A DNA stretch of 44,397 nucleotides from Prevotellaceae bacterium (GCA_015257125.1 JABZKU010000020.1:1-44397); one strand, 5' to 3'. Counted from the first letter of the stretch, positions 33,664 to 42,209 are shown. Program-made: numbers and translations. Notes: generated by a model from the sequence alone, not told the origin.

Positions 33664-33870
33664 GTTGTGCGCACCGTCTCGCCCTTTGTTCGTGGAGTGG
33701 TGTGCATGAAATAAAAGTTGCATACCACTCTCTCCACCGAGAGTGGTGGGCGAGTCGCCGGAAAGGGGGCGTTTCGCACGGCACGCGCCGAGTATGGATG
33801 CGCGCCGTGCGGGCTGAAGAAAGCATGCGCCCGACAAAATGACTTTTCGCGCGAAAAAAACGCCGATTTA

Positions 33871-33902
33871 TTTGGTCGTTCCAAAGGGAGTGTGTAATTT
33901 TG
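33871..33902 (+). promoter_or_regulatory. Promoter of tRNA-Gln
   Basis: TTTG at 33871-33874, a 20-base spacer, then TAATTTTG at 33895-33902. Both elements match the consensus. The tRNA begins 37 bp after the -7 element. The gap before it (33664 to 33870) has a 9-bp hairpin at 33724-33747 without a T-run. Confidence 0.85.
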
Positions 33903-33938
33903 CATCGTCTTCGAGAGGGCATCTCGATGATACCTGTT

Positions 33939-34013
33939 TGGGGTATGGTGTAATTGGCAACACTACAGATTCTGGTCCTGTCTTTCCTGGTTCGAGTCCG
34001 GGTACCCCAACCA
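33939..34013 (+). tRNA. tRNA-Gln (anticodon CTG), CCA encoded
   Basis: The sequence folds as a 75-nt tRNA. The acceptor stem TGGGGTA pairs with TACCCCA, the discriminator is A and CCA is encoded at 34011-34013. The anticodon loop is TTCTGGT, giving CTG, which reads CAG (Gln). The T arm is CCTGG-TTCGAGT-CCGGG. The last anticodon-stem pair is an A-C mismatch. The TGGGGTA start is typical of glutamine tRNAs. Confidence 0.93.
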
Positions 34014-34017
34014 CTTG

Positions 34018-34056
34018 ACGCGATGATTCCTGCGAATCGTCGCGTTTTTTGTTTTT
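34018..34056 (+). terminator. Intrinsic terminator after tRNA-Gln
   Basis: A 12-bp stem with one wobble pair (ACGCGATGATTC, arms 34018-34029 and 34034-34045, loop CTGC) is followed by a T-run TTTTTTGTTTTT. Confidence 0.92.
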
Positions 34057-34104
34057 ATCGTGCGACAAAGAGCAAAAACGTGTGCAATATCCTCATTTTA
34101 AGGT

Positions 34105-34136
34105 ATTGTGTAGCTGTCGCAAAGCCCGTAATTTTG
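34105..34136 (+). promoter_or_regulatory. Promoter of the HmuY-like/TonB receptor operon
   Basis: ATTG at 34105-34108 (one mismatch from TTTG), a 20-base spacer, then TAATTTTG at 34129-34136. The first gene starts 25 bp later. No Fur-like palindrome is evident around it. Confidence 0.75.
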
Positions 34137-34161
34137 CAGCAAGATTTTATCTATCACACTT

Positions 34162-34725
34162 ATGAAATTCAAATCAATTCTCACGGCAAGTGTCTTCGCC
34201 CTCGCGATGATGGGCACGCTTCCCGTATTGACCGGCTGTGAAGACAGCGAAAAAGAAGAACAACTGACTACTGTGGAGGCTTCCGGCCGTTTCGCCACGA
34301 AACTCTTGATGGACATCGGCAACGGCAAGTTGCTCCACCAAGAGATCCCCTCGACGGTGGTGACGATTTCTCCCGAAACCGCCACGACGGTGAAACTGCA
34401 GTTCAGCGCATTCAGCGTGGACGTGCAGCAGGATAAAGCGCCGTTGCACGGTGCGGATGTGCAATCGTTCACGGTGCCCGGCGTGCAACTCAAGAAAGAG
34501 GCCGATGGCAGCTTCACGTTGAGCGGTAGCCCGCAGTTCACCACACTGATGCGCCTCGGCATGGGCAACGCGCCCCGCCAGTCTGTGCAGTTCAAGGAAT
34601 ACAAGGCAACGGAAAGCAGTCTGCAGGGTACGTTGAAAAACGGTGTACTCCACCTCAACCTGACCTTCAAGCCCGGCTCTATGCCCATGCCCTTGTCGCT
34701 CACTTACGACGGAAGCCGCCAATGA
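34162..34725 (+). CDS. Calycin-like lipoprotein, first gene of the heme-uptake-like operon
   Basis: The 187-residue protein has a lipoprotein signal (MKFKSILTASVFALAMMGTLPVLTGCED) with lipobox LTGC and Cys26. The mature part is about 160 residues of beta strands (VVTISPETATTVKLQF, VQSFTVPGVQLKKE, GSFTLSGSPQFTT, LKNGVLHLNLTFKPG). This pattern resembles the calycin-like beta-barrel domain found in Bacteroidetes lipoproteins, but that call is from pattern only. The stop codon overlaps the next start (ATGA), so translation is coupled to the HmuY-like gene. The position suggests a surface or periplasmic helper of the same uptake system. Confidence 0.7.
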   Translation: MKFKSILTASVFALAMMGTLPVLTGCEDSEKEEQLTTVEASGRFATKLLMDIGNGKLLHQEIPSTVVTISPETATTVKLQFSAFSVDVQQDKAPLHGADVQSFTVPGVQLKKEADGSFTLSGSPQFTTLMRLGMGNAPRQSVQFKEYKATESSLQGTLKNGVLHLNLTFKPGSMPMPLSLTYDGSRQ

Positions 34726-35489
34726 TAGGCGTTCGCCGTTTACTCTCTTTTCTTTGCTGGCCGATGCTCCTTTTGGGAGTGTCGGCTTGCGAGGGTATCT
34801 TGGGTTCGCTCTATGACAATCCGCCCGCCGAAGACCGAGTGCGCGAAGGGTTCAGCGTCTGGGATGCCGAACAGCACATCCAGCGGTTGTATGTCGATGT
34901 GGTGAGCTACAAAGATTGGGTATATGTCGATTTGCATCGGCGCACCACGGCGCGCACCGCCGCGCCCTCGGCCCTCACGGGAGCGTGGGATGGCCGTTCG
35001 GGGGTGAGCTATCACCAAGTGGAACTGCCCTCGACATTTCATTTCAGCGAACTGTTGAAAACCGATTCGCTGGTCGCGCCCGCCGAGTGGGACTTGGTGT
35101 TGCATCATTATGATGTCGGCACGAATGGCGGCGGGGCTTTTGAAACCCACTTCACCCGCCTCGAAGATCTTCCCCGCGAAGGGGAGGCGCGGGCCGCCTT
35201 GCTCCGTTCGACCTTCACGGCCGATACGTGGAGCGACCACCGATGCTACGAAGATCTGACGGGCATCTACAATTATTATATAGGTTATCGGAATGCGCGC
35301 ACGAACGAAGTGCTGAACCGGTGGATGGACATGAACGTGAGCAATCCCCCTCCGACCTACACCACCAGCGGACGCGTCTATTTGCTCCGCTTGGCCGACG
35401 GCACGCATGCCGCTTTGCATTTCAAAGACTATATGAATGCCGCGGGCGCCAAAGGTTTCGTGACGCTCGACTACATTTATCCTTATTAA
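34722..35489 (+). CDS. HmuY-family lipoprotein (hemophore-like)
   Basis: The 255-residue protein starts MIGVRRLLSFLCWPMLLLGVSACEG, a lipoprotein signal with lipobox VSAC. The mature part carries HmuY-family features: DWVYVDLHRRT, then PAEWDLVLHHYDVGTNGG, and the closing GTHAALHFKDYMNAAGAKGFVTLDYIYPY. HmuY of Porphyromonas gingivalis captures heme at the surface and passes it to the TonB receptor HmuR, and here the next gene is a TonB receptor. In HmuY two histidines bind heme while some relatives use methionines; the ligands cannot be placed confidently here. The gene overlaps the calycin-like gene by four bases and precedes the receptor by 35 bp. Confidence 0.8.
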   Translation: MIGVRRLLSFLCWPMLLLGVSACEGILGSLYDNPPAEDRVREGFSVWDAEQHIQRLYVDVVSYKDWVYVDLHRRTTARTAAPSALTGAWDGRSGVSYHQVELPSTFHFSELLKTDSLVAPAEWDLVLHHYDVGTNGGGAFETHFTRLEDLPREGEARAALLRSTFTADTWSDHRCYEDLTGIYNYYIGYRNARTNEVLNRWMDMNVSNPPPTYTTSGRVYLLRLADGTHAALHFKDYMNAAGAKGFVTLDYIYPY

Positions 35490-35524
35490 ACCCTCTTCGT
35501 TTTCTCCAAAGTTCCTGCTCGGAA

Positions 35525-37525
35525 ATGCCTGCTTTTCGTCTGCTGTTTCTCTCCCTCCTGCTTTGTTGCTTCGGTGCCCCACGGTCGGCCGAAGCACAAC
35601 GATTGCGCCCTCAGGGAGGACTTGCAGATTCGACGTTGACCACGGCGGTGGTGACGGGTACGCGCACGCCGCGTCGCATTGCCGAGAGTCCCGTACAAAC
35701 GCGCGTGATCACGGCCGAGGACATCCGCCGCGCCGATGCGAACAACGTGCAAGACGTGCTCACCCACGAGTTGCCGGGATTGGAATTTACCCAGGCCATG
35801 AGCGGTAATGTGAATTTGAACTTCGGCGGTTTTGCCGGGCAGGGCGTACTCGTGCTGGTCAATGGCGAGCGCTTGGCGGGAGAAACGATGGACAACGTCG
35901 ATTTCGAACGCCTGAACCTCTCCGACGTGGAGCGTATCGAGATTGTGCGCGGCGCGGCTTCGGCACTCTACGGCAGCAATGCCGCCGGCGGGGTGATCAA
36001 TATCATCACGCGCCAGCAAATCCACCGTCCTTACGAACTGCGTTGGGAGATGCGCAACGGCCGTCACGACGAGTCGCGACAAAATCTCTTTTTCGCCACG
36101 GGACAAGGACGCATCACGCAGTTGCTCACGCTCAGTCGCACGGCAGCCGACGAATATCGTTTGCAAAACCCCGGCGATGTGACGCGCCACACCAAATATT
36201 CGCTCAATCGCGTGCCCGGCGGCCGTACCTTTCAAGCGCGCGAACGCTTTGTGGTGCGCCCCGACGACCACTGGACGCTCAGCGGGAATGTGGGATACTA
36301 CTTCCGGCAGCGCGATTTCGACCCCGGCGAGCGGAATCGTTACCGCGATTTCGCCGGCGGCGTCAAAGCCGAGTGGAACGGCCACAACGGTCGGCGCGGT
36401 GAGGTGGGGTATCGCTTCGACCAATACGACAAAAGCGACTATTATGTCGCCACGGGACTCGATGTGCGCGACTATAGCAACGTGCAGCACACCGTTCGCG
36501 CCCTCTATTCCACGGCTCCGCTGCCTTTATGGGCGGAGGGGCACACGCTCGAATTGACCGGCGGAGGCGATTTGGCGCGCGACTATTTGCTCACCTACCA
36601 GTTTCGCGGCGATGCCCACCGACAGTTCACGGCCGACGGCTATGTGCAAGCGGATTTTCACCTCGGTGCACAGTGGGAAGCGGTGGCGACGGCGCGCTAT
36701 GACTATTTCAGCGTCGGACATCACGGTCGCCCCACCACCAAACTCACGGCGCGCTATCGCAACGGCGCATGGACGCTGCGAGCCAGCTACGGGCAGGGAT
36801 TCCGCGCCCCGACCTTGAAGGAGAAATACATGAATTTCTTCCTCAACGACATCTTTATCATTCGCGGCCACGAGCAGTTGCGCCCCGAAGTGAGCCACAA
36901 CTGGCACGTTTCGGCCGATTGGGCAAAGGGCGGCACGGAGGTGTCGAGCAGTGTGAGCTACAATCGCGTGCTCGACCGCATCACTACGGCCGAACCCACC
37001 ACGGAGCGCGACGGACTGTCGGGATTGCCTTTTGTCGACTACGTCAATGTGCCCCGTCTTACGGTGTGGAACGCACAATTCTGTGTGAACCATCGTCGCC
37101 GCCTCGGCAGCGGTACGCTGAGCGGAACCTTCCAATATGCCTTCACCCACGAGCAAGCGCCGACTGTCGGCACCCTCACGCCCTACATGCCGGCGCGCCC
37201 GCACAGCGCCACGGCACGACTGGCCTACGATCGACGTTTTTCGCCCCAATATGCAGTGGGCGTGCAGTTGAGCGGCCGCTTTTTGTCGGCTCTCTCCGGG
37301 CGCGAATACAACAGTGCGACCGGCGCTTCGCGCACCCTCCACTATCCGGCTTACGCTCTCCTCCGCTTGGCCCTCACCCAACAGATGGGAACGGCCGTTC
37401 GCCTCAATCTCACCGCCGACAACCTCCTCAATTACTGCCCACACATCTATTATTATAATGCCCCCCTCACCGATGGACTCAATCTTTCGGTAGGGATGAC
37501 CTTAGATCTCGACCGCCTATTTTGA
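35525..37525 (+). CDS. TonB-dependent outer-membrane receptor (HmuR-like)
   Basis: The 666-residue receptor starts at the ATG at 35525 with a signal peptide (MPAFRLLFLSLLLCCFGAPRSAEA). The plug domain (about 38 to 155) has VVTGTRTPRRIAESPVQTRV, VLVLVNGERLAGE and VERIEIVRGAASALYGSNAAGG, all typical. The rest is a 22-strand barrel ending in DLDRLF with the aromatic last residue. FRAP is present at residues 426-429, as in heme receptors, but the partner NPDL/NPNL box is replaced by HEQL (449-452) and no His lies between the two. The product probably imports the ligand of the HmuY-like protein. A 12-bp terminator hairpin follows. Confidence 0.88.
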   Translation: MPAFRLLFLSLLLCCFGAPRSAEAQRLRPQGGLADSTLTTAVVTGTRTPRRIAESPVQTRVITAEDIRRADANNVQDVLTHELPGLEFTQAMSGNVNLNFGGFAGQGVLVLVNGERLAGETMDNVDFERLNLSDVERIEIVRGAASALYGSNAAGGVINIITRQQIHRPYELRWEMRNGRHDESRQNLFFATGQGRITQLLTLSRTAADEYRLQNPGDVTRHTKYSLNRVPGGRTFQARERFVVRPDDHWTLSGNVGYYFRQRDFDPGERNRYRDFAGGVKAEWNGHNGRRGEVGYRFDQYDKSDYYVATGLDVRDYSNVQHTVRALYSTAPLPLWAEGHTLELTGGGDLARDYLLTYQFRGDAHRQFTADGYVQADFHLGAQWEAVATARYDYFSVGHHGRPTTKLTARYRNGAWTLRASYGQGFRAPTLKEKYMNFFLNDIFIIRGHEQLRPEVSHNWHVSADWAKGGTEVSSSVSYNRVLDRITTAEPTTERDGLSGLPFVDYVNVPRLTVWNAQFCVNHRRRLGSGTLSGTFQYAFTHEQAPTVGTLTPYMPARPHSATARLAYDRRFSPQYAVGVQLSGRFLSALSGREYNSATGASRTLHYPAYALLRLALTQQMGTAVRLNLTADNLLNYCPHIYYYNAPLTDGLNLSVGMTLDLDRLF

Positions 37526-37574
37526 AGGCCGTCGCCGATCGCGCATTTCCTTTCTTTTCTCTGCTTACCGACAG

Positions 37575-37614
37575 CCGTTTCGCCTTCTTTTCTGTTGCAA
37601 GGCGAAACGGTTTT
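37575..37614 (+). terminator. Intrinsic terminator after the receptor gene
   Basis: A perfect 12-bp stem (CCGTTTCGCCTT, arms 37575-37586 and 37599-37610, loop of twelve) is followed by four T residues. Confidence 0.8.
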
Positions 37615-37725
37615 CGCGTATCTTGCTCTAAAAAAACGCGGCGAATCAACCATCTGTCCGAAAAATGTTGTAAATTCGCTGCGAAGCCTGTCTATTTACG
37701 TGGCGCATCTTCTTACTAAAAATCT

Positions 37726-37733
37726 TATTTTTG
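37726..37733 (+). promoter_or_regulatory. -7 element for the TetR-GEVED-sulfatase operon
   Basis: TATTTTTG matches TAnnTTTG, 19 bp before the tetR-type ATG. No TTTG stands 20 bases upstream. Transcription would start about 13 bp before the ATG. Confidence 0.6.
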
Positions 37734-37752
37734 CGCCCTCACTGACTCGACA

Positions 37753-38418
37753 ATGGATAACGAATTGCTTGCACAACGCTACGAACGGATCCGCCGGAAT
37801 GTGATCCGCCAAGCGAATCAACTTTTCAGAGCCCAAGGCATTCGTGATGTGACGATGGACGACATCTCGAAATGCCTTCGCATCTCGAAACGCACCCTCT
37901 ATCAGCTGTTTAACGGCAAAGAGGGATTGGTGTTGGCCTGTGTGAAACAGGATGTTGCCAACGACGGCGCACGGCGAGCCGAGATCGAACGACATACCGA
38001 CGACGCTTTGGAAATCCTTTTCCGCGTCGCGGAGTTCAAACTCAACGATTTGCAAGGTATCAATCCGAATTATCCGCGCGAACTGCGCACCTTCCCCTCG
38101 GTGGTCGCCTTCCAAAAGGAGATGCGCAAAGAGTTTCTCAACAGCCTGCGCACCTTTCTGCAAATTGGTTGCGCACAAGGCACGATTCGTCCCGACTTGC
38201 ATTTCGAACAAGCCACCAATGGGCTGATTTTCATCGTCGACGGTGCCGCGCTCTACGATGCCTTCTCCGATTACACCATCCACGATTTCATTTTCAACGT
38301 CCTCCTCGTCTTCATTCGCGGATGCGCCACTGAAAAGGGGATTGCCCGCATCGACGAATTTATCAAACGTCACCGTACGCAGCCGTTGCCCGGTGCACTG
38401 CTCGAAGAAACACCCTAA
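37753..38418 (+). CDS. TetR/AcrR-family transcriptional regulator
   Basis: The 221-residue protein has a TetR DNA-binding domain at about 12 to 60: IRRNVIRQANQLFRAQGIRD leads into the helix-turn-helix VTMDDISKCLRISKRTLYQLF and then NGKEGLVLACV. The C-terminal ligand-binding domain is all-helical and diverged, as is usual. It starts an apparent operon, because the next gene begins 9 bp after its stop codon and the sulfatase 19 bp after that one. It may therefore regulate its own operon. No palindromic operator of clear quality was found between the -7 element and the ATG. The inducer is unknown. Confidence 0.9.
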   Translation: MDNELLAQRYERIRRNVIRQANQLFRAQGIRDVTMDDISKCLRISKRTLYQLFNGKEGLVLACVKQDVANDGARRAEIERHTDDALEILFRVAEFKLNDLQGINPNYPRELRTFPSVVAFQKEMRKEFLNSLRTFLQIGCAQGTIRPDLHFEQATNGLIFIVDGAALYDAFSDYTIHDFIFNVLLVFIRGCATEKGIARIDEFIKRHRTQPLPGALLEETP

Positions 38419-38427
38419 TACCCGAAT

Positions 38428-39873
38428 ATGAATCATTTCTCTCTCCGTCAAGTTGTCGTCCTGCTCAGCCTGCTGTTGTCGCCGGTCGTCAACTTTCGTC
38501 TTTTTGCGCAGCATGCCCTGCCGACCGAAGACAAAGTTTATCGCATCGCGTGGCACAACAACCGCGGTCTCTTCATCACCGAGAACGATGAAGGCGGCCT
38601 GATCGTGAGCGAACGCAACAATGCGAGCAAACAGTTCTGGACGCTGATCCCCGTAGAGGGAAAAGCCGATGTTTACTACGTGCGCAACACGGCCACGAAG
38701 CACTATATCGCCTCGTGCAACCTCACGCCCAGCAGCGCTTCGCGCATTCGCACCACCACCACGCCCACTCCTTATTATATAGCGCACAATCCCCAGGCCA
38801 AGGCCGCTGGCGCTTGGTATTTCTCTTCGACCGATTGTGACAACTACAACCAGCCGGCGAACAGTCCGCGCGGTTTGAACAAAGACGGTGCCTCGTCGAA
38901 CGTCATCACATGGCACGCCGGCAACGCCAACGTCGGGTCTTATTGGTGGCTCGAGGCCACCGACGATCGCTACGAACTGCGTCCCTTCACCACCGGCAAC
39001 CAAGCGCTCTATGCCTTGGTCAACGTCGATAACAAAATGCTCAAGCAACAGCCCGACGGCACCTTGTCGTGGAGCGAAGGCACGAAAGTCGATGCCGATG
39101 CGTGGTATTTTGAGCGCACTCCCGAGGGCCGCTACCGCATTGTGCACGCTGCCGACGGCAAAGCCCTCAACAACGGCGCCACCTACACAGTGAGCGAAGC
39201 CCCCAACGGTGCCTATCATTTCGACGCCCCCGACGGACAGCTCACCCTCGACGGCCACAACGCCTTCCGCTTCCGCGCCCTGCGTTCCGCACTCGCCCGC
39301 CGTTTGCAAATCTACGACCTTCCCTGTGTCGCCGCCGACGCCACGCGTCTGCTCAGTCTCCAACTCACCGGCGAAAAAGGATTGCAACCGCTTGTCTTTG
39401 CCGATCCCGCCGGCAAAACGCAAGGCTACACCCTCTTCACGCGCAGCCGCGCCGGACTCAATCGCGGAGAGAGCGCCACGTTGCAAGTGAAACTCAATCG
39501 CGCACCCGGTGCCGGAGCCGCCGCCTTCGTCTATTTCGACTGGGACCACGATGGCATTTTCGAAACCTCCGTTCCGCTCACGGTAGGTACCTCGATGCAA
39601 ACCACCGTCACCGTACCCACCGACGCCGTTCTCGGCAGCAGTCGCATGCGTCTGCGCGTCACCCTCAACGGACTCACCGATGCCGACGACGAAACCGCCG
39701 GTTTGGTCTTCGATGGAGTCGTGAATGTGGTCGAGCCCACCGGCGTAGTGACCGTCAACAAGGCACAACCCACCGCCACCACCTTCGACCTCACTGGTCG
39801 TCGCGTTGAAACTCCTGCCGCCACCGGCCTCTACATTCGCAATGGTGTACCCACGCTCCTTCAACGTCCCTAA
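38428..39873 (+). CDS. Secreted protein with GEVED-like domain and lectin-like N-terminus
   Basis: The 481-residue protein has a signal peptide (MNHFSLRQVVVLLSLLLSPVVNFRLFAQ). Residues about 35 to 270 are beta-rich repeats such as KVYRIAWHNNRGLFITEND, FWTLIPVEGKADVYYVRN and AWYFERTPEGRYRIVHAADG, which resemble ricin-type trefoil or similar carbohydrate-binding units. A GEVED-like domain lies near 345 to 430 (AAFVYFDWDHDGIFETSVPL ... SSRMRLRVTLNG). The end, TFDLTGRRVETPAATGLYIRNG, resembles the short C-terminal tail of many Bacteroidales surface proteins. It lies between the TetR gene and the sulfatase, so it may bind the glycan that the sulfatase acts on. The domain calls are from pattern and moderately sure; the export call is strong. 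Confidence 0.7.
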   Translation: MNHFSLRQVVVLLSLLLSPVVNFRLFAQHALPTEDKVYRIAWHNNRGLFITENDEGGLIVSERNNASKQFWTLIPVEGKADVYYVRNTATKHYIASCNLTPSSASRIRTTTTPTPYYIAHNPQAKAAGAWYFSSTDCDNYNQPANSPRGLNKDGASSNVITWHAGNANVGSYWWLEATDDRYELRPFTTGNQALYALVNVDNKMLKQQPDGTLSWSEGTKVDADAWYFERTPEGRYRIVHAADGKALNNGATYTVSEAPNGAYHFDAPDGQLTLDGHNAFRFRALRSALARRLQIYDLPCVAADATRLLSLQLTGEKGLQPLVFADPAGKTQGYTLFTRSRAGLNRGESATLQVKLNRAPGAGAAAFVYFDWDHDGIFETSVPLTVGTSMQTTVTVPTDAVLGSSRMRLRVTLNGLTDADDETAGLVFDGVVNVVEPTGVVTVNKAQPTATTFDLTGRRVETPAATGLYIRNGVPTLLQRP

Positions 39874-39892
39874 GCATCTACTTCCACGTATC

Positions 39893-41419
39893 ATGAAGAA
39901 AACATATACCCTCATCGGACTCGGCGCCCTCGCCGCCTTCTCCGCCCACGCCCAGCAGCGACCTAATATCATCTATATCATGTGTGACGATATGGGCTAC
40001 GGCGATCTCGGTTGCTACGGGCAGCAGTATATCTCCACCCCCCACATCGACCGCATGGCCGCCGAAGGCATGCGCTTCACCCAAGCCTATGCCGGTAGCC
40101 CCGTGTCGGCTCCCTCCCGCGCAACCCTCATGACCGGACAGCATAGCGGACACACCCACGTGCGCGGCAACAAAGAGTATTGGCGCGACAAGACCGTCCA
40201 GAATCTCTATGGGCAGAACGCCGACTTCGAAGAAGGCTGGGCCGGACAGGAACCCTATGACGTGAATCATAAGATTCTCCCCGAAATCCTCAAAGCCAAC
40301 GGCTACACCACCGGTATGTTCGGTAAGTGGGCGGGCGGTTACGAGTCTTCTGCTTCCACCCCCGACAAGCGAGGTGTCGACGAGTATTTCGGCTACATTT
40401 GCCAGTTCGAAGCGCACTCCTACTATCCCAACTTCCTCAACGCCTTCAGCCGTTCGGCCGGCGACACCAAGACGCACCGCGTTGTCCTCGAGGAAAACAT
40501 CAAGTACGGCATGCCCACCGCCGCCGACTACACCAAGCGCCCGCAATACTCCGCCGATCTCATCCACAACAAGGCCATGGAGTGGCTCGACAAGCAGAGC
40601 AACGCGCAACCCTTTCTCGGCATCTTCACCTACACGCTCCCGCACGCCGAACTCGCGCAGCCCGAAGACAGCCTCCTCCTCGCCTATAAGAATCATTTCT
40701 GCCAAGAACACAAGTTCGCCGGCCAATTCGGCAACCGTTATCACGGCACCGAAATCGCCCACGCGCAGTTTGCGGCCATGATCACCCGTTTGGATGCCTA
40801 TGTCGGTCAGATCCTTGCCAAACTCAAGGAGAAGGGTCTCGACGAAAACACCATCGTGATCTTCACCTCCGACAACGGCCCTCACGAAGAGGGTGGGGCA
40901 GACCCCACGTTCTTCAACCGCGATGGACTCCTCAAAGGTCTGAAACGCTCCACCCACGAAGGCGGCATTCGTGTCCCCTTCATCGTGCGCTGGCCCGGTA
41001 AAGTCAAGTCTGGCGAAGTTTCCGATCACCAATTTGCCTTCTACGACATGCTGCCCACCTTCTGCGACGTGGCCGGCATTCGCGACTTCCCCAAGGCCTA
41101 TCAGCACAACGAGCGCGACCTCTACGACGGCATCTCCATCTATCCCACCCTCACCGGCAACACCGAAGGCCAACAGCGTCACGATGCCCTCTACTGGGAA
41201 TTCCACGAGACCGATATGCTCGGCGTGCGCATGGGCGATTGGAAGTTGGTCGTTGAGCGCGGCAACTGCCGTCTTTACGATCTCTCGAAAGACCTCCACG
41301 AAGACAACAACGTCGCAGCCGCTCACCCCGATGTAGTCAAAAAGATGGTCGACATCATCTATCGCGAGCACACCAAGCCCGCCTATCCGATGTTCAACGT
41401 CACGCTCCCCAAAAAGTAG
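39893..41419 (+). CDS. S-type sulfatase, exported
   Basis: The 508-residue protein starts at 39893 with a signal peptide (MKKTYTLIGLGALAAFSAHA). It has the alkaline-phosphatase-fold sulfatase core: PNIIYIMCDDMGYGDLGCYG for calcium binding, SAPSRATLMTG with Ser72 as the residue converted to formylglycine (the serine version of C/SxPxR), GMFGKWAGG for the active site and IFTSDNGPHEEGG for calcium. Serine-type sulfatases need an anaerobic radical-SAM maturase (anSME), which is not in this window. The length and LYDLSKDLHEDNN end are typical of arylsulfatase-A-like enzymes. It probably removes sulfate from host or dietary glycans; the exact substrate cannot be told. It is the last gene of the TetR operon and is followed by a terminator. 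Confidence 0.93.
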   Translation: MKKTYTLIGLGALAAFSAHAQQRPNIIYIMCDDMGYGDLGCYGQQYISTPHIDRMAAEGMRFTQAYAGSPVSAPSRATLMTGQHSGHTHVRGNKEYWRDKTVQNLYGQNADFEEGWAGQEPYDVNHKILPEILKANGYTTGMFGKWAGGYESSASTPDKRGVDEYFGYICQFEAHSYYPNFLNAFSRSAGDTKTHRVVLEENIKYGMPTAADYTKRPQYSADLIHNKAMEWLDKQSNAQPFLGIFTYTLPHAELAQPEDSLLLAYKNHFCQEHKFAGQFGNRYHGTEIAHAQFAAMITRLDAYVGQILAKLKEKGLDENTIVIFTSDNGPHEEGGADPTFFNRDGLLKGLKRSTHEGGIRVPFIVRWPGKVKSGEVSDHQFAFYDMLPTFCDVAGIRDFPKAYQHNERDLYDGISIYPTLTGNTEGQQRHDALYWEFHETDMLGVRMGDWKLVVERGNCRLYDLSKDLHEDNNVAAAHPDVVKKMVDIIYREHTKPAYPMFNVTLPKK

Positions 41420-41443
41420 TGACCCCAACGTCACTCCCTCATC

Positions 41444-41473
41444 AACTCCGTGGTTCGTCCACGGAGTTTTTTT
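41444..41473 (+). terminator. Intrinsic terminator after the sulfatase gene
   Basis: A perfect 10-bp stem (AACTCCGTGG, arms 41444-41453 and 41459-41468, loop TTCGT) is followed by at least five T residues. Confidence 0.93.
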
Positions 41474-41680
41474 GTGCGCATAGCCCCGAAGGGGAGGGCA
41501 AATGGGCGGCTTTACGTACCCTGACTTTTCCCTCGTGAACACCCTCCTTGCTCATCTCCCCCGCGGCGTGGATCATTTTCCACCGATTGTAAAATGCCCG
41601 AAGCACCAAGCCGCGTAGCGTTGCACGAACCCCGAATTATCCACCGTCTTGCGCCTTTCTCGCATTTTCTTGCTGTAAAA
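41474..41680. other. Gap before tRNA-Lys, no gene seen
   Basis: This stretch between the sulfatase terminator and the tRNA-Lys promoter has no supported gene. Open frames on either strand lack conserved motifs. Confidence 0.6.
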
Positions 41681-41712
41681 TTTGGTAGAAACAAAAACTT
41701 GTCGTACTTTTG
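41681..41712 (+). promoter_or_regulatory. Promoter of tRNA-Lys
   Basis: TTTG at 41681-41684, a 20-base spacer, then TACTTTTG at 41705-41712. Both elements match fully. The tRNA starts 63 bp after the -7 element. Confidence 0.85.
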
Positions 41713-41774
41713 CACTCGCAAAGAGGATAAGAGTTGGTAAAACAGCAACGAACGCTTGTCACTTTTTTGTTGGA

Positions 41775-41847
41775 GATCCGCTAGCTCAGCTGGTAGAGCA
41801 ATACACTTTTAATGTATGGGTCTTGGGTTCGAGTCCCAAGCGGATCA
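41775..41847 (+). tRNA. tRNA-Lys (anticodon TTT)
   Basis: The sequence folds as a 73-nt tRNA. The acceptor stem GATCCGC pairs with GCGGATC, the D arm is GCTCAGCTGGTAGAGC and the anticodon arm is ATACA-CTTTTAA-TGTAT, giving TTT for lysine. The T arm is TTGGG-TTCGAGT-CCCAA and the discriminator is A. CCA is not encoded (CGA follows), unlike the tRNA-Gln of this window. Confidence 0.95.
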
Positions 41848-41883
41848 CGATGATCTGTACATCAGACATAATGTAAGGTTTTT

Positions 41884-41919
41884 ACGCACGATACGTTTTC
41901 GTATCGTGCGTTTTTTTGT
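41884..41919 (+). terminator. Intrinsic terminator after tRNA-Lys
   Basis: A perfect 12-bp stem (ACGCACGATACG, arms 41884-41895 and 41900-41911, loop TTTT) is followed by a run of T residues. The insertion-sequence remnant begins right after it. Confidence 0.92.
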
Positions 41920-41920
41920 T

Positions 41921-42181
41921 TCCCCCTTTGCCCGATTGGACAGAGAACGCAATGCGGCCTATTTCACCTATCTGAGGTTTCCCGAAAATGTGCGCCGAAT
42001 GATTTACTCGACCAATTGGGTGGAACGACTCAATCGCTGCTACAAGCGCACCTTGCTCATGCGTGGAGCGATGCCTTCTCCCGCTTCCGTGGTTTATCTT
42101 TTGGGCTCTGTTGCCAAGGAGAAAACAGAAGGGACGTATGCAAGTCGACTGCCGTATTTTCGGGAATGGAAAATCAAGTGA
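41921..42181 (+). pseudogene. C-terminal remnant of an IS256-family transposase
   Basis: Only the last part of a mutator-type (IS256) transposase remains. The frame ending at 42181 reads YLRFPENVRRMIYSTNWVER then LNRCYKRTLLMRGAMPSP and VVYLLGSVAKEKTEG, which matches the conserved IS256 C-terminal block around the last catalytic Glu (the E of WVERLNR). Such proteins are normally about 400 residues long, so the N-terminal four fifths, with the DD residues, are missing. No start codon or promoter fits. The left boundary is approximate, near the end of the tRNA-Lys terminator. The fragment cannot be active. Confidence 0.8.
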
Positions 42182-42209
42182 AACGACAAAGAAACGTCAA
42201 CATCACAAA

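Noticed and set aside
33724..33747. Terminator after the lone lipoprotein gene
   Set aside because: The 9-bp hairpin is real but no T-run follows it on the plus strand.
41512..41748. Minus-strand open frame of 78 codons before tRNA-Lys
   Set aside because: It crosses the tRNA promoter in antisense and shows no recognisable protein pattern.
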